Origin: DASVEG01 sp035540495
GTDB lineage: Bacteria; Actinomycetota; Acidimicrobiia; Acidimicrobiales; CADCTF01
Assembly (NCBI GenBank): GCA_035540495.1
Contig: DATLGL010000042.1
Location: 1-64,000, forward strand
Direction: 5' to 3'
DNA: 64,000 bases
Shown: piece after piece, positions 1-7,682 of the stretch
Layout of the letters: each line of letters begins with the position of its first letter
Numbering within the stretch: the first letter of the stretch is position 1
Made by a program: the position numbers and the translations under genes
Notes under the pieces: model-generated
Told to the model about the DNA's origin: nothing
The model's input: only the letters and a program-made list of their open reading frames with translations
Databases searched by the model: none

Positions 1-25
1 ACAGGTCATGATCGGTGAGGGTCAC
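1..25 (-). CDS. Start of an IS256-like transposase (partial)
   Basis: Only eight codons (VTLTDHDL) are visible before the left edge, starting at a GTG at 25. A strong ribosome-binding site, AGAAGGAGA, lies on the minus strand at 34-42, eight bases upstream. N-termini of this kind occur in mutator (IS256) transposases, and the non-coding stretch upstream looks like the end of such an element. The visible peptide is too short to prove the family. Any other gene starting this way cannot be excluded. Confidence 0.35.
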
Positions 26-145
26 CGGTGTGTCTCCTTCTCGTGCTCTTGTCAGGAACACGTCGAAGATCACGCCGGTGACCCACCCCAGTGGTGGATC
101 CCCGCTACCGCCTACCTACACCACACCGTGGGACTTCCCCCGCCG
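1..145 (-). mobile_element. End of a probable IS256-family insertion sequence
   Basis: Upstream of the partial transposase lies about 120 bases of non-coding sequence. It ends near 115-142 with a TACACCAC block followed by GTGGGACTTCC, a terminal arrangement I associate with actinobacterial IS256-type elements. The outer boundary is placed near 143-145 by that motif. The other end, and therefore any direct repeat, is outside the window. The family call is by resemblance only. Confidence 0.4.
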
Positions 146-336
146 GGATGAAGCGGCCACCAGGCGCGGAAGTCCTGAGCGAGAGCTCTGAACACGACCC
201 AGGGTTCACTGCAGCTTGAGAACACGTGCACGCGGTCCGCGCAGACAACCAAGTCACCCACGTAGATAGCTTGTCGTGCCCGTGGATTCCCATCGACGAG
301 GGGCGCTCTCTCAACATTCCGGGTCTCCGGCGTCAC
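143..336 (-). pseudogene. Possible gene fragment interrupted by the insertion sequence
   Basis: A minus-strand frame starting with GTG at 336 encodes about 60 residues of protein-like sequence (QAIYVGDLVVCADRVHVF, then a Trp-rich stretch). It runs straight into the putative IS end, where it stops artificially at 112. This is what an insertion into a coding sequence would leave. I do not recognise the protein, so the assignment rests on position and composition only. Confidence 0.25.
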
Positions 337-492
337 GGACAGCCCGCGGCTATTGCCTGGTGTCCGGCGGAGGCGTCGCAGGAGATCACGACATCGCGAC
401 CGGCCGGCTCAGTTCGAGCTCACTCCCATGCACACCGCCGCGCGGAACATTGGAGCGGGAACCCGCAAGGACGGGCCGTCGTCGAACCGTGC

Positions 493-690
493 ATGAGGAG
501 ACGACGGTGGGCGTGGCTCGCGCTGCTTGTTGCCGTGCTCGCCACCCCATCGGGATGCGGCCGACATTCGGCGGCGACCTGCACCGCAGACGACCTCGTC
601 GACGCGGATGGAACCTCTTACACCCGTGATCCCCACGACGGGTGCAAGTTCAAGGACGCAGACGGCCATCCACCCCAGGGCGAGCGGTAG
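493..690 (+). CDS. Small putative lipoprotein (65 aa)
   Basis: The ATG at 493 opens a 65-residue protein with a classical export signal: an arginine cluster (MRRRRWAW), a hydrophobic core (LALLVAVLA) and a lipobox-like TPSGC with Cys22 as the acylation candidate. The mature part is about 43 residues, polar and acidic, with two further cysteines (CTADDL and GCKFKD) that could form a disulfide once exported. No domain is recognised. It stands alone between two insertion sequences, so it may be cargo or a leftover. The frame is open further upstream, but the signal peptide fixes this start. Confidence 0.5.
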   Translation: MRRRRWAWLALLVAVLATPSGCGRHSAATCTADDLVDADGTSYTRDPHDGCKFKDADGHPPQGER

Positions 691-1268
691 CACCGGCGGC
701 CCCTCGGCGCGTCAGTAGACCGAGGGGGCGTCGGACGGACTCGCGGAGAAGACGCTCCTAAGTGGTGATCGTCGACGCCTTCCCCTTGAGCAGGCAGCGG
801 TGCCACGCCCGCGCTACCGGCATCTCTGAAAGGGCGGCTCTTGTCAAGAGGGTGCTCGCCCAGGCGAGCGCCGCTTTCGCGGCCTGTTGATGTGCACGCG
901 GGCGCGACGAAGTGGCCGGCTGCTTGATCGCGGGGAGCGCCGGCGACGAGGTGAGGTCAAGGTGGAGCGCCCGCAGCGAAGCGAGGACGAACGACCTTGA
1001 CGTCGGCGAGGAGTGGCGCAGACTTCTCGAGCGCAGCCGGTCAGGCGTTGTCGAGGGTCGGCGTGGTGGACACAGCGGGACCGTCACCATCCCCATCGAA
1101 GTGGGCGGGCAGGCCGAACAAGCCGGCTGCCAGGCATCTCTTCGCGCTCGCAGCTGGGCGCGTGGTGCGGTTCGGTCACAGCCAGACGGGTTCAATCACT
1201 TCGACGACCACGCCCGCAGGGGGTCATGCCGATCAACGAACGCGCGTCGTGGCTGTGTCCGGTCCGGC
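691..1268. other. Non-coding stretch downstream of the IS110 transposase
   Basis: No convincing gene is seen. A minus-strand frame at 758-1195 is low-complexity (Ser/Arg/Pro/Ala) and has no recognisable domain. The 3' end of the IS110 element must lie in here, but IS110 elements usually lack obvious terminal inverted repeats and I could not fix it. Confidence 0.5.
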
Positions 1269-2285
1269 TCACCCCGCGTCTGCGAGCTGCGCGAGGCATC
1301 GGATCTCGCCGTCGCGCAGGCCGTAGTAGACGAGGGTGAGGAGCTTGCGGGCTGCAGCGACGCGGGCGACCTTGGTGCCGCGCCGCTCCGCGATCCGCTC
1401 GTAGTCCGCCTTGAGCTTCGGGTTCCCACGAATCTGGGCGACGGCTTCGATGGCCGCCCACCGCACCAGCTTCGAGCCTTGCTTGGTGATCTTCCCGCGG
1501 TGGACCTTGGTGTCGGACTCGCGGTGCTTCGGGGTCAGCCCGGCCCACGAGCACAACACCTCCGGGCTCGAGAAGCGGGTGACGTCGCCGATCTCGGCGA
1601 CGAAGATCGACGCCATCACCGGGCCGATTCCCGGGATCTGGCGGATCGCCCAGTAGCCCTTGTCGTCGTTGAGCCACGAGCTGATCTCGACGTCGAGCCA
1701 ATCGATCTGCTCGTCGACCGCGGCGATCAACTCGCGTAGCGACTCGATCCGCCACCCGAACGCGTTGTCCAGGTCGAGCTCGTCCAAGAACGCGGTCCCG
1801 GTCGGGCCGTAGAGCTCGTCGACCGGCGGGTTGATCCCGAGCTTCGCGAGCACCGCCTTGATCTGGGCCTTGAAGCTCGTGCGGATCGCGACCAGCTTCG
1901 CTCGATAGCGCACCAGCTCCCGCAGCTCACGGGTGAGTGGTGGCGCGATCCACGCCTGGGGAAGCTTGTTGATCCTCATCCGGGTGATCAGGTCCTTGCA
2001 GTCCCGGTAGTCGTTCTTGACGCGACGGTTCTCCCATTCGAGTCCCGACGGGTTCACCAGCCGCACCTGCGCGCCCTGCGCTTCGAGCGCGTCGACCGCC
2101 CAGTACCAGCCATAGGTCGCCTCGATTGCCACCTCCGGCGACTCGCCCGCCTCGGCGATCGCAGCCGCCAACGCCGTCGGGTCGTTGTCGATGCGCACCA
2201 CGCCGAGCTCTTCGCCGGCTGGGTTCTCCCGCACGATCACCGAGCGGCGCCGATGCAGATCGATCGCGACGTACTGTCGTTCCAC
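1269..2285 (-). CDS. IS110-family transposase (bridge-RNA-type recombinase)
   Basis: The 338-residue protein has the two hallmarks of IS110 recombinases. The N-terminal DEDD RuvC-like domain shows YVAIDLHRR with the first Asp near residue 7, EATYGWYW, and VKNDYRDCKDL. The C-terminal transposase_20 domain shows IPGIGPVMASIFVAEIGD followed by SWAGLTPKHRES and the region of the catalytic serine. It inserts or excises the element by recombination guided by a structured non-coding RNA. Start: the GTG at 2285 has GGAGGAGGGG just upstream, whereas the longer frame adds a non-conserved Arg/Ser tail. Length is near the low end of the family and nothing looks broken, so the element may be active. Confidence 0.95.
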   Translation of the reverse strand: MERQYVAIDLHRRRSVIVRENPAGEELGVVRIDNDPTALAAAIAEAGESPEVAIEATYGWYWAVDALEAQGAQVRLVNPSGLEWENRRVKNDYRDCKDLITRMRINKLPQAWIAPPLTRELRELVRYRAKLVAIRTSFKAQIKAVLAKLGINPPVDELYGPTGTAFLDELDLDNAFGWRIESLRELIAAVDEQIDWLDVEISSWLNDDKGYWAIRQIPGIGPVMASIFVAEIGDVTRFSSPEVLCSWAGLTPKHRESDTKVHRGKITKQGSKLVRWAAIEAVAQIRGNPKLKADYERIAERRGTKVARVAAARKLLTLVYYGLRDGEIRCLAQLADAG

Positions 2286-2440
2286 GGGTCCCCTCCTCCG
2301 AGATCGGGTTGATTGAGCGATCTCGAGTGTTGACCCACTCGACCGAGCCTTGCGAGCAGGGGACCCACCAACACGCCCCACGGAGACACCTCCCGACACG
2401 GCTGAGGCCGAACGCCGTCTGCTCGGCCGACTCAGCGAGG
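2286..2440 (-). ncRNA. Candidate bridge RNA of the IS110 element
   Basis: On the transposase strand, the non-coding DNA before the start codon has nested pairing. GGGTCCCC (2286-2293) is perfectly complementary to GGGGACCC (2359-2366), closing a domain. Inside are two adjacent hairpins: CGAGATCG/CGATCTCG (2299-2306 with 2318-2325, 11-nt loop) and TCGAGTG/CACTCGA (2323-2329 with 2336-2342, 6-nt loop), which share two or three bases. Further 5' is an imperfect hairpin, GCTGAG/CTCAGC (2401-2406 with 2431-2436) continued by GCCGA/TCGGC. A 5' stem-loop plus closed internal-loop domains before the recombinase gene is the known bridge-RNA layout. The closing stem also covers the transposase ribosome-binding site. 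Element ends and guide loops were not matched. Confidence 0.4.
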
Positions 2441-2457
2441 GCGGGCCTGCCGCCCTT

Positions 2458-2829
2458 TCATCGCATCACTTCGGTGATGTGCATGACGGCGACCTTCCAA
2501 GTGCCGTCCTGCCACACGTAGACGGCGGATCCGAGGATGCGAACCTCCCGACGGTTGCCGACGGCATCCTCCACGAGGAAGTGCGCTCGGTTCACCGTGT
2601 AGCCGACGTCTCCGAAAGCCTCGGCGCGCACGATCGTGTTGCGACCGCGGATGATGGCGTCGTTCTCCTTGACGCGATGGTCGAGGTACGACGGTCGGTC
2701 GAGCACACGGTCGGGCTGGATGCAGACCATCTCTTCCGTGGTGTGCGCCACGAGCCAGCCTCGGTCGCGGTGTTGCATCGCTACCGGCCAGTGCTCCTCG
2801 ACCGCGATCATGTCATCGACGCTCGCCAT
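2458..2829 (-). CDS. SnoaL/NTF2-like protein (123 aa)
   Basis: Starting at ATG 2829, the product (MASVDDMIAVEEHWPVAMQH...) has the size and pattern of the NTF2-like/SnoaL fold: N-terminal helices, then alternating strands ending in SAVYVWQDGTWKVAVMH, the usual last strands of these alpha+beta barrels. Members bind small hydrophobic ligands and are polyketide cyclases, ketosteroid isomerases or uncharacterised. No catalytic signature assigns a reaction. It lies 169 bases downstream of a nitroreductase-like pseudogene on the same strand and could be the last gene of that operon. A longer frame runs through unrelated sequence and was not used. Confidence 0.75.
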   Translation of the reverse strand: MASVDDMIAVEEHWPVAMQHRDRGWLVAHTTEEMVCIQPDRVLDRPSYLDHRVKENDAIIRGRNTIVRAEAFGDVGYTVNRAHFLVEDAVGNRREVRILGSAVYVWQDGTWKVAVMHITEVMR

Positions 2830-2998
2830 GGCCAGATCCTGTCGCGCCACCGCCACGTGTGTGGCGTGTGGTCGGACGCCAGTGCTGGAGTACGACCGAA
2901 CTGGCGTCCGAACTGCGGTTCGAGTCTCGATGCTTCCCGAGGGCAGCGCACCCATAGCGAACCGAGCGGTCACCGAGTGTCTTCCGGTGGCGCCGGGG

Positions 2999-3465
2999 CT
3001 ACTGCCCTGCAGATCCGAAGACGACGACGGGCGTCTGCGTGGCTCGCTGCTCGCTGGCGGCCAGCAGGTCGGGATCGATCTCGACCCATCGCGCCCACAG
3101 CCGCTGTCGCTCGTCGTCGTCGGCAAGTCGCGCACGCACCTGGCGCGGCTGCTCGTGGGACAGGCGGATGACGGCCTCCGGATGTGCCTCAAGATTGAGC
3201 CACCACGCCGGATGTCCTTCGTCCCAGCCGTTCATAGCGAGTGAGATCAAATTCGGCCCGTCTTCGATGTGCCGATGATCACGCTTCGTTCCCTGCCGGA
3301 CCGCCGTCCGATCGTCGTGAGCCGCATGGCTCCCCACCCACGGTTGTTCGACGTGGTCCAAAGAAGGCGGCCACCGCTGATGCGGTGAAGCGCACGGTGA
3401 ACGCGCCAAGCCGTGTGCACGAACCAAGCAGGTGGCTTCTTCGCGGTCGTCGTTGTACTGGTCAT
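2999..3465 (-). pseudogene. Deazaflavin (F420)-dependent nitroreductase relative, frameshifted
   Basis: The N-terminal part (MTSTTTTAKKPPAWF...MRLTTIGRRSGRERSVIIG) and the C-terminal part (EDGPNLISLAMNGWDEGHP...TPVVVFGSAGQ) are consecutive pieces of one Ddn-like/DUF385 protein in two frames. Reading through needs one extra base near 3269-3273, where GGCACATCGAAGAC would be GGCCACATCGAAGAC. Family members use reduced F420 to reduce quinones or nitro compounds. The start overlaps the acetyltransferase stop as ATGA, so it was translationally coupled. Whether the deletion is biological or a sequencing error cannot be told here. Confidence 0.85.
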
Positions 3466-4028
3466 CGGTAGGTCTCCTGTCCGGACCATTCATCTCTACG
3501 CAGGGCATACGTGAACGAGTCGAGCCAGTGACCTGATCGATGCAGCGACTCGGCGATCAAATGCCCCTCGCGGCGCATCCCGACGCGTTCCATCAACCGC
3601 CACGACCGTTCGTTGTCCACGAAGCAGCTGGCGGTGATGCGTCGCAAGCGGAGATCTCCGAAGCACAGATCTATCGCTGCCCGCACCGCCTCGGTCGCGT
3701 ACCCATGCCCGGTGTGCGCCGGTGCAAGTGCCCATCCGAGCTCCGCTTGAACACGGTGCGCGGCGGCAGCGACCTCGGTCTGCGCCCAGGCGTCCTGCAC
3801 GTCGAGCATCAGGTCGCCGATGATCTGGTTGTCGAGCTCGATGATGAGCGTCTTCTCGAGCGACGCGGGGCTACAGAACCACGCGGTGTGGTCCTCGAGC
3901 GTGCCGGGTCCGCGCGTGAGCCACTCGCTCACCTCGGGAAGGCGGCGGTATCGCCACGTCGCCTCGGCGTCTGACACCGTCGGGGGTCGAAGCGTGAGCC
4001 GTGTCGTGAAGATCGGGCCGAAGGTCAT
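3462..4028 (-). CDS. GNAT acetyltransferase, RimJ/RimL type
   Basis: The 188-residue protein begins FTTRLTLRPPTVSDAEATW, the standard opening of RimJ/RimL-like enzymes. It carries the acetyl-CoA loop region GHGYATEAVRAAIDLCF and the following NERSWRLMERVGMRREG helix-strand unit. It transfers an acetyl group from acetyl-CoA to an amine; the substrate cannot be predicted. It is the middle gene of a tight minus-strand operon. Its ATG overlaps the stop of the upstream oxidoreductase (ATGA at 4028-4025), and its own stop overlaps the next start (ATGA at 3465-3462). Confidence 0.92.
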   Translation of the reverse strand: MTFGPIFTTRLTLRPPTVSDAEATWRYRRLPEVSEWLTRGPGTLEDHTAWFCSPASLEKTLIIELDNQIIGDLMLDVQDAWAQTEVAAAAHRVQAELGWALAPAHTGHGYATEAVRAAIDLCFGDLRLRRITASCFVDNERSWRLMERVGMRREGHLIAESLHRSGHWLDSFTYALRRDEWSGQETYR

Positions 4029-5002
4029 CGCGCACCTGACCTGACGAGGTCGGCGTTGATCGCCATGGCGGCCGCTGCGGCCATGCCCGCGGACGTGATC
4101 ACGGACGCCCTCGGGTCGGTCGAGTTGCCGGCGGCCCAGACTCCGGGAACGGAGGTGCGGCCGGTGCTGTCAACAACCGGGAAGCCGCTGTCGTCGAGTG
4201 CACAGCCGAGACTGCGCAGGAGGTGAACGCCGCGTGGGACGTTCTGCGTACGGATGAACACTGCATCGCGCGGCACCGTCTGCCCATCGCGCAGCAAGAC
4301 GCCGTGCAGCCGATCGTCCGCTACGACCACCCCTGCCAGTTCACCCTCGACCACCTTGATGCCACGAGCGGAGAGTGCAGCCGCGTCGTCGACGGTGAGC
4401 GCACACGTGTGCGGGAAGTAGACGACGTCGTGAGACCACTGTCGTACGAGCATCGCGTGGTCGACGGCGCCAGGGTGCGTGCCCAGTACCGCTAGTGCCT
4501 GGTCGCGCACCTCCCATCCGTGGCAGTAGGGGCAGTGGAGGACGTCGCGACCCCAGCGCTCGCGAGGACCAGCGATCGCCGGGATCTCGTCGGTGACACC
4601 CGCTGCGAGGAGTAGCCGTTCTGCCGTGACGACCGCGCCGTTGGCGAGCTGCAGCGTGAACCCGGGTTCGGCGCCGACGACATCGTCGAAGACGATCTCG
4701 ACGCCATAACGTCGCACCTCCGTTCGGCCGACCTCGAGCAACTCGCTCGGCGGCATGCCGTCACGCGACAGGAAGCCCTGCATGTGGGCAGCGGGAGCGT
4801 TCCGGGGGCTGCCGCCGTCGACGACCAGAACGCTGCGCCTGGCTCGTCCGAGCACGAGGGCGGCGCTCAAACCAGCCGCGCCTCCGCCGATTACGACGAC
4901 TTCGTATGCGAGCTCGCTGGGACTCGCCAGGTCGTCCCCGCACCACGCACACGTCGCGTGGTCATTGGAAGGCGTCGGCGTGGTCATCGTGGGTGCCGTC
5001 AT
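4025..5002 (-). CDS. Thioredoxin-reductase-like FAD/NAD(P) oxidoreductase
   Basis: The 325-residue enzyme has the FAD-binding GGGAAGLSAALVLGRARRS, a CPYCHGWE motif at the usual position of the redox-active disulfide, and the C-terminal FAD motif GVWAAGNSTDPRA. This is the TrxB-like subgroup carrying CPYCHG rather than CATC. A short N-terminal leader has an additional CAWC pair. It probably reduces a small disulfide or thiol substrate with NAD(P)H. Start: ATG 5002 has GAAGGAG seven bases upstream. The open frame extends 130 codons further, but that part is not family-like and is discussed separately. It heads the operon with the acetyltransferase and the nitroreductase relative. Confidence 0.88.
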   Translation of the reverse strand: MTAPTMTTPTPSNDHATCAWCGDDLASPSELAYEVVVIGGGAAGLSAALVLGRARRSVLVVDGGSPRNAPAAHMQGFLSRDGMPPSELLEVGRTEVRRYGVEIVFDDVVGAEPGFTLQLANGAVVTAERLLLAAGVTDEIPAIAGPRERWGRDVLHCPYCHGWEVRDQALAVLGTHPGAVDHAMLVRQWSHDVVYFPHTCALTVDDAAALSARGIKVVEGELAGVVVADDRLHGVLLRDGQTVPRDAVFIRTQNVPRGVHLLRSLGCALDDSGFPVVDSTGRTSVPGVWAAGNSTDPRASVITSAGMAAAAAMAINADLVRSGAR

Positions 5003-5104
5003 TCGTTGCTCCTTCGTTCCGGCGTCCTTGAGGGCGGTCCGCTCGCGCTGGTCGCGGGTCGACCACGGGGCGGTTGTTGTCATGCAGCTCACGATGCGGG
5101 GCGC

Positions 5105-5133
5105 CGCTGGGCTGTCACTGACACGCCACTGAC
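5105..5133. promoter_or_regulatory. Phased direct repeats upstream of the oxidoreductase gene
   Basis: Three half-sites sit exactly 11 bases apart: CGCTGGG (5105), CACTGAC (5116) and CACTGAC (5127), about 100 bases upstream of the start at 5002. Direct repeats with 11-base phasing are the usual binding architecture of OmpR/PhoP-type response regulators. No such regulator gene is in the window, so the binding protein is unknown. Confidence 0.35.
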
Positions 5134-5413
5134 GTGAGCGAACGAACGGCGCGGTCATCGCCGACTGCGCAGTCGCGAGTAGCTTGGCGACTCCGGCACG
5201 GAATGCCTCGACGTCCGTCGAGGATCCCGATCCGGCAGCGACGTCGCCGAGGTCGCTGAGCACGGTTGCCTCCGTGGGATGACAGAGGATGAAGGGGACG
5301 GCGAGCGCCATCGCCGCCGCCACGTCGTTCCGGGCGACCGCGAGGAGTTGCCGACGCGCTGACGACAGGAGCGAACGAGAGGTGGTGGCCATGGCCGCAC
5401 GCTGCGGCGCGCC

Positions 5414-5480
5414 GCTGACGCGGCGCTGACGTGTCGCTGCGACGACAACGACGTCAGCGGACGTTCAGCGCGGGGTCAGC
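5414..5480. promoter_or_regulatory. Two oppositely oriented arrays of 11-bp-phased half-sites
   Basis: GCTGAC occurs at 5414 and 5425 and GCTGC at 5436. The inverse TCAGC occurs at 5454, 5465 and 5476. Every step within each array is 11 bases. The arrays face each other across about 14 bases. The pattern suggests cooperative binding of a winged-helix response regulator at a divergent promoter. Part of it overlaps the open upstream frame of the truncated transporter. Confidence 0.35.
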
Positions 5481-5599
5481 GCGCCCGCGCAACGCGTCTC
5501 GTCGTCCACACGGAAGACGGGCGCCTCGACGACGAGTCGCACCGCTCGACGCTCGAGCGCCTGCGGAAGCAGCTCGCCGGCGCCGACGACGTCGCCGCC

Positions 5600-7450
5600 G
5601 TGAGCGACCCGCTGTCGGCGATCAGTGAGGATGGGACCACGAGCTACGTCGACGTCGCCTACACGATCGACGCGTTCGAGCCCGTTCACTTCGAGGACTT
5701 CTCGGCTGCGGCCGGCATCGCCCGCGCCGAGGGCGTAGGCGTCGAGGTCACGGGTGCCCTGGCCGCAATCGACGCGCCCGCGCCGACGAACGAGCTCATC
5801 GGCATCGTCATCGCCGTGATCGTCCTGCTGGTGGCCTTCGGCTCGGTCGTCGCCATGGGGCTGACGATCGTGAGCGCCCTGTTCGGGATCTTCGTCGGCC
5901 TCACTGCTGTCGGGCTCCTCTCGGCGTTCCTCGACGTGCCCGAGCTGTCGCTCATCCTCTGCGTCATGGTGGGGCTCGGGGTCGGCATCGACTACGCGCT
6001 GTTCATCGTCACCCGGCATCGGCAGCAGCTCCACGAGGGCATGAGCGTCGAGGACTCGGCCGCGACTGCCAACGCGACCGCTGGGATGGCCGTGCTGTTC
6101 GCCGGCACCACTGTCGTCATCGCCATCCTCGGCTTGTTCGTCATCGGTGTGCCGTCGCTCCAAGGCACGGCCGCCGCGGTCGCCGTGGTCGTCGCCGTGG
6201 CCATGCTCGCGGCGATCACGCTGCTGCCGGGCCTGCTCGGGCTCGCCGGTACGAAGATCGACAAGCTGTCGATCCACCGCCGCAGCCACGTCGCCAAGCC
6301 CGCCCACGCGACGTTCTCCGGGCGATGGGCCCACCACATCGGTGCCCGTCCTGTCCGCTACGCGCTTGCGAGCCTCGCCGTCCTCGTCGTCATCGCCGTC
6401 CCCGCCGTGAGCATGCGGATCGGCGTTGCTGATGACGGCAACGCCGCTCCCCACACGACCCAGCGGAAGGGCTACGACCAGCTGGCCGAGGCTTTCGGAC
6501 CCGGGTTCAACGGGCCGATCCATGTCGTCGTGCAGTTGTCGTCGACAGCCGATGCCGTCGCTGTCGACCGCGTGCGCCAGGCGCTCGAGGCCGATGCGGC
6601 CATCGCCCAGGTCACGCCACCGATGGCGAACGTCAACGGCGACACCGTGCTGTTCACCGCCAACCCGACCACGTCGCCGCAGGACACGAAGACCGACATC
6701 CTCGTCCAGCGTCTACGCCGCGACGTCCTCCCCGGCGCGGTCGCCGGCACGGGTGCCACGGCGATGCTCACGGGTCAGGCGATGGTCACAGACCTGTCGG
6801 AGCGAGTCAGCGACCGGCTCCCGTTCTTCATCACCGCGATCGTCGGCCTGTCGTTCGTGCTGCTGATGATCGTGTTCCGCTCGCTGCTGGTCCCGCTGAA
6901 GGCGGCGGCGATGAACCTGCTCTCGATCGCCGCGGCGTATGGCGTCGTCGTTGCGGTCTTCCAGTGGGGCTGGGGCAAGGAGCTCATCGGACTCGAGCAC
7001 ACGATGCCCATCAACCCGTTCATGCCGGTGATGATGTTCGCCATCCTCTTCGGCCTCTCGATGGACTACGAGGTCTTCCTCCTGTCACGGGTGCGGGAGG
7101 AGTACGTCGCCAGCGGCGACAGCCGCGGCTCCGTCGTGCAGGGGCTGTCGAGCACCGCTCGTGTGATCACCTCGGCCGCGCTGATCATGATCAGCGTGTT
7201 CGGTGCATTCGTGCTCGGCGACGACCCCCTGGGCAAGATGTTCGGCGTCGGGCTCTCCGTGGCGGTGCTACTGGACGCCACGCTCGTCCGCATGGTCCTC
7301 GTCCCGGCGACCATGAGCCTCGCCGGCCGGGCGAACTGGTGGCTGCCCCGATGGCTGGACCGGGTCATGCCGCACGTCGACCTCGAAGGGGAGGTCCACG
7401 ACGTCGAGAGCGTGGCATCCCACCCGGCTCCCGAGCTCGTCACGATCTGA
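5600..7450 (+). CDS. MMPL-family transporter, N-terminally truncated
   Basis: The 616-residue membrane protein has two five-to-six-helix MMPL/SSD blocks with the conserved GVGIDYALFIVTRHR (first half) and GLSMDYEVFLLSRVRE (second half), separated by a large exported loop. RND-like MMPL proteins use the proton gradient to export lipids or drugs. Actinobacterial members are usually 700-750 residues with one transmembrane helix and about 100 exported residues before the first block. Here homology begins in mid-domain, and the only in-frame start is a GTG at 5600 inside conserved sequence with no good ribosome-binding site. It is probably a 5'-deleted pseudogene, although the rest of the frame is intact. 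Confidence 0.85.
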   Translation: MSDPLSAISEDGTTSYVDVAYTIDAFEPVHFEDFSAAAGIARAEGVGVEVTGALAAIDAPAPTNELIGIVIAVIVLLVAFGSVVAMGLTIVSALFGIFVGLTAVGLLSAFLDVPELSLILCVMVGLGVGIDYALFIVTRHRQQLHEGMSVEDSAATANATAGMAVLFAGTTVVIAILGLFVIGVPSLQGTAAAVAVVVAVAMLAAITLLPGLLGLAGTKIDKLSIHRRSHVAKPAHATFSGRWAHHIGARPVRYALASLAVLVVIAVPAVSMRIGVADDGNAAPHTTQRKGYDQLAEAFGPGFNGPIHVVVQLSSTADAVAVDRVRQALEADAAIAQVTPPMANVNGDTVLFTANPTTSPQDTKTDILVQRLRRDVLPGAVAGTGATAMLTGQAMVTDLSERVSDRLPFFITAIVGLSFVLLMIVFRSLLVPLKAAAMNLLSIAAAYGVVVAVFQWGWGKELIGLEHTMPINPFMPVMMFAILFGLSMDYEVFLLSRVREEYVASGDSRGSVVQGLSSTARVITSAALIMISVFGAFVLGDDPLGKMFGVGLSVAVLLDATLVRMVLVPATMSLAGRANWWLPRWLDRVMPHVDLEGEVHDVESVASHPAPELVTI

Positions 7451-7547
7451 GTCCGGCAGAGACGGACAACGACCAACTCCTCGAGCGCGTGCACGCACGA
7501 GGAACCACGCGCAGGGTCGCGCTCCGCCGATAGCCATCACTGCTGCA

Positions 7548-7592
7548 GGAACAACGAACGCCCCCGTCGGTGACGGGGGCGTTCGTCGTTCC
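7548..7592 (+). terminator. Strong hairpin terminator after the MMPL gene
   Basis: A 15-bp perfect stem (7554-7568 with 7572-7586, GC-rich centre, 3-base loop) is extended past a single mismatch by five more pairs (7548-7552 with 7588-7592). It lies about 100 bases after the MMPL stop. No long T run follows, which is common for actinobacterial terminators. Confidence 0.7.
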
Positions 7593-7653
7593 GGCTTCGC
7601 ACCGAAGAAGCCGGGGCGCGCCCTCGACGCACGAGCTGCACGTCTCAGACTCA

Positions 7654-7682
7654 TTGACACCCGGGGCTAAGAGTATTAGCCT
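7654..7682 (+). promoter_or_regulatory. Promoter with overlapping palindromic operator
   Basis: TTGACA (7654-7659), a 17-base spacer and TAGCCT (7677-7682) form a near-consensus housekeeping promoter. A perfect inverted repeat, GGCTAA-GAGTA-TTAGCC (7665-7681), covers the spacer and -10 element. A second dyad-like stretch, CTAAGCGCTAG, follows at 7681-7691. The position is that of a repressor operator, and the operon it controls encodes a TetR protein, so autoregulation is the natural inference. Confidence 0.65.

Larger units (their letters stand above)
5003..5599. other. Divergent intergenic region with gene remnants
   Basis: About 600 bases separate the two divergent genes. On the minus strand, a frame continuous with the oxidoreductase and open from 5464 encodes MATTSRSLLSSARRQLLAVA and onward to FRAGVAKLLATA. 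This could be the tail of a small regulator, but is not recognised. On the plus strand the MMPL frame is open from 5363 with no start codon before 5600. Family-like residues (ATRLVVHTEDGRLDD) begin around 5490. The simplest reading is a deletion that removed the 5' end of the transporter and possibly of a divergent regulator gene. Confidence 0.4.

Noticed and set aside
758..1195. 145-codon minus-strand frame
   Set aside because: Composition is low-complexity (Ser, Arg, Pro, Ala), no homologous motif, and it lies in the putative 3' flank of the IS110 element.
5003..5464. Treating the whole 455-codon frame as the oxidoreductase
   Set aside because: Family similarity starts only after a good ribosome-binding site and ATG at 5002; the extra 130 residues are unrelated.
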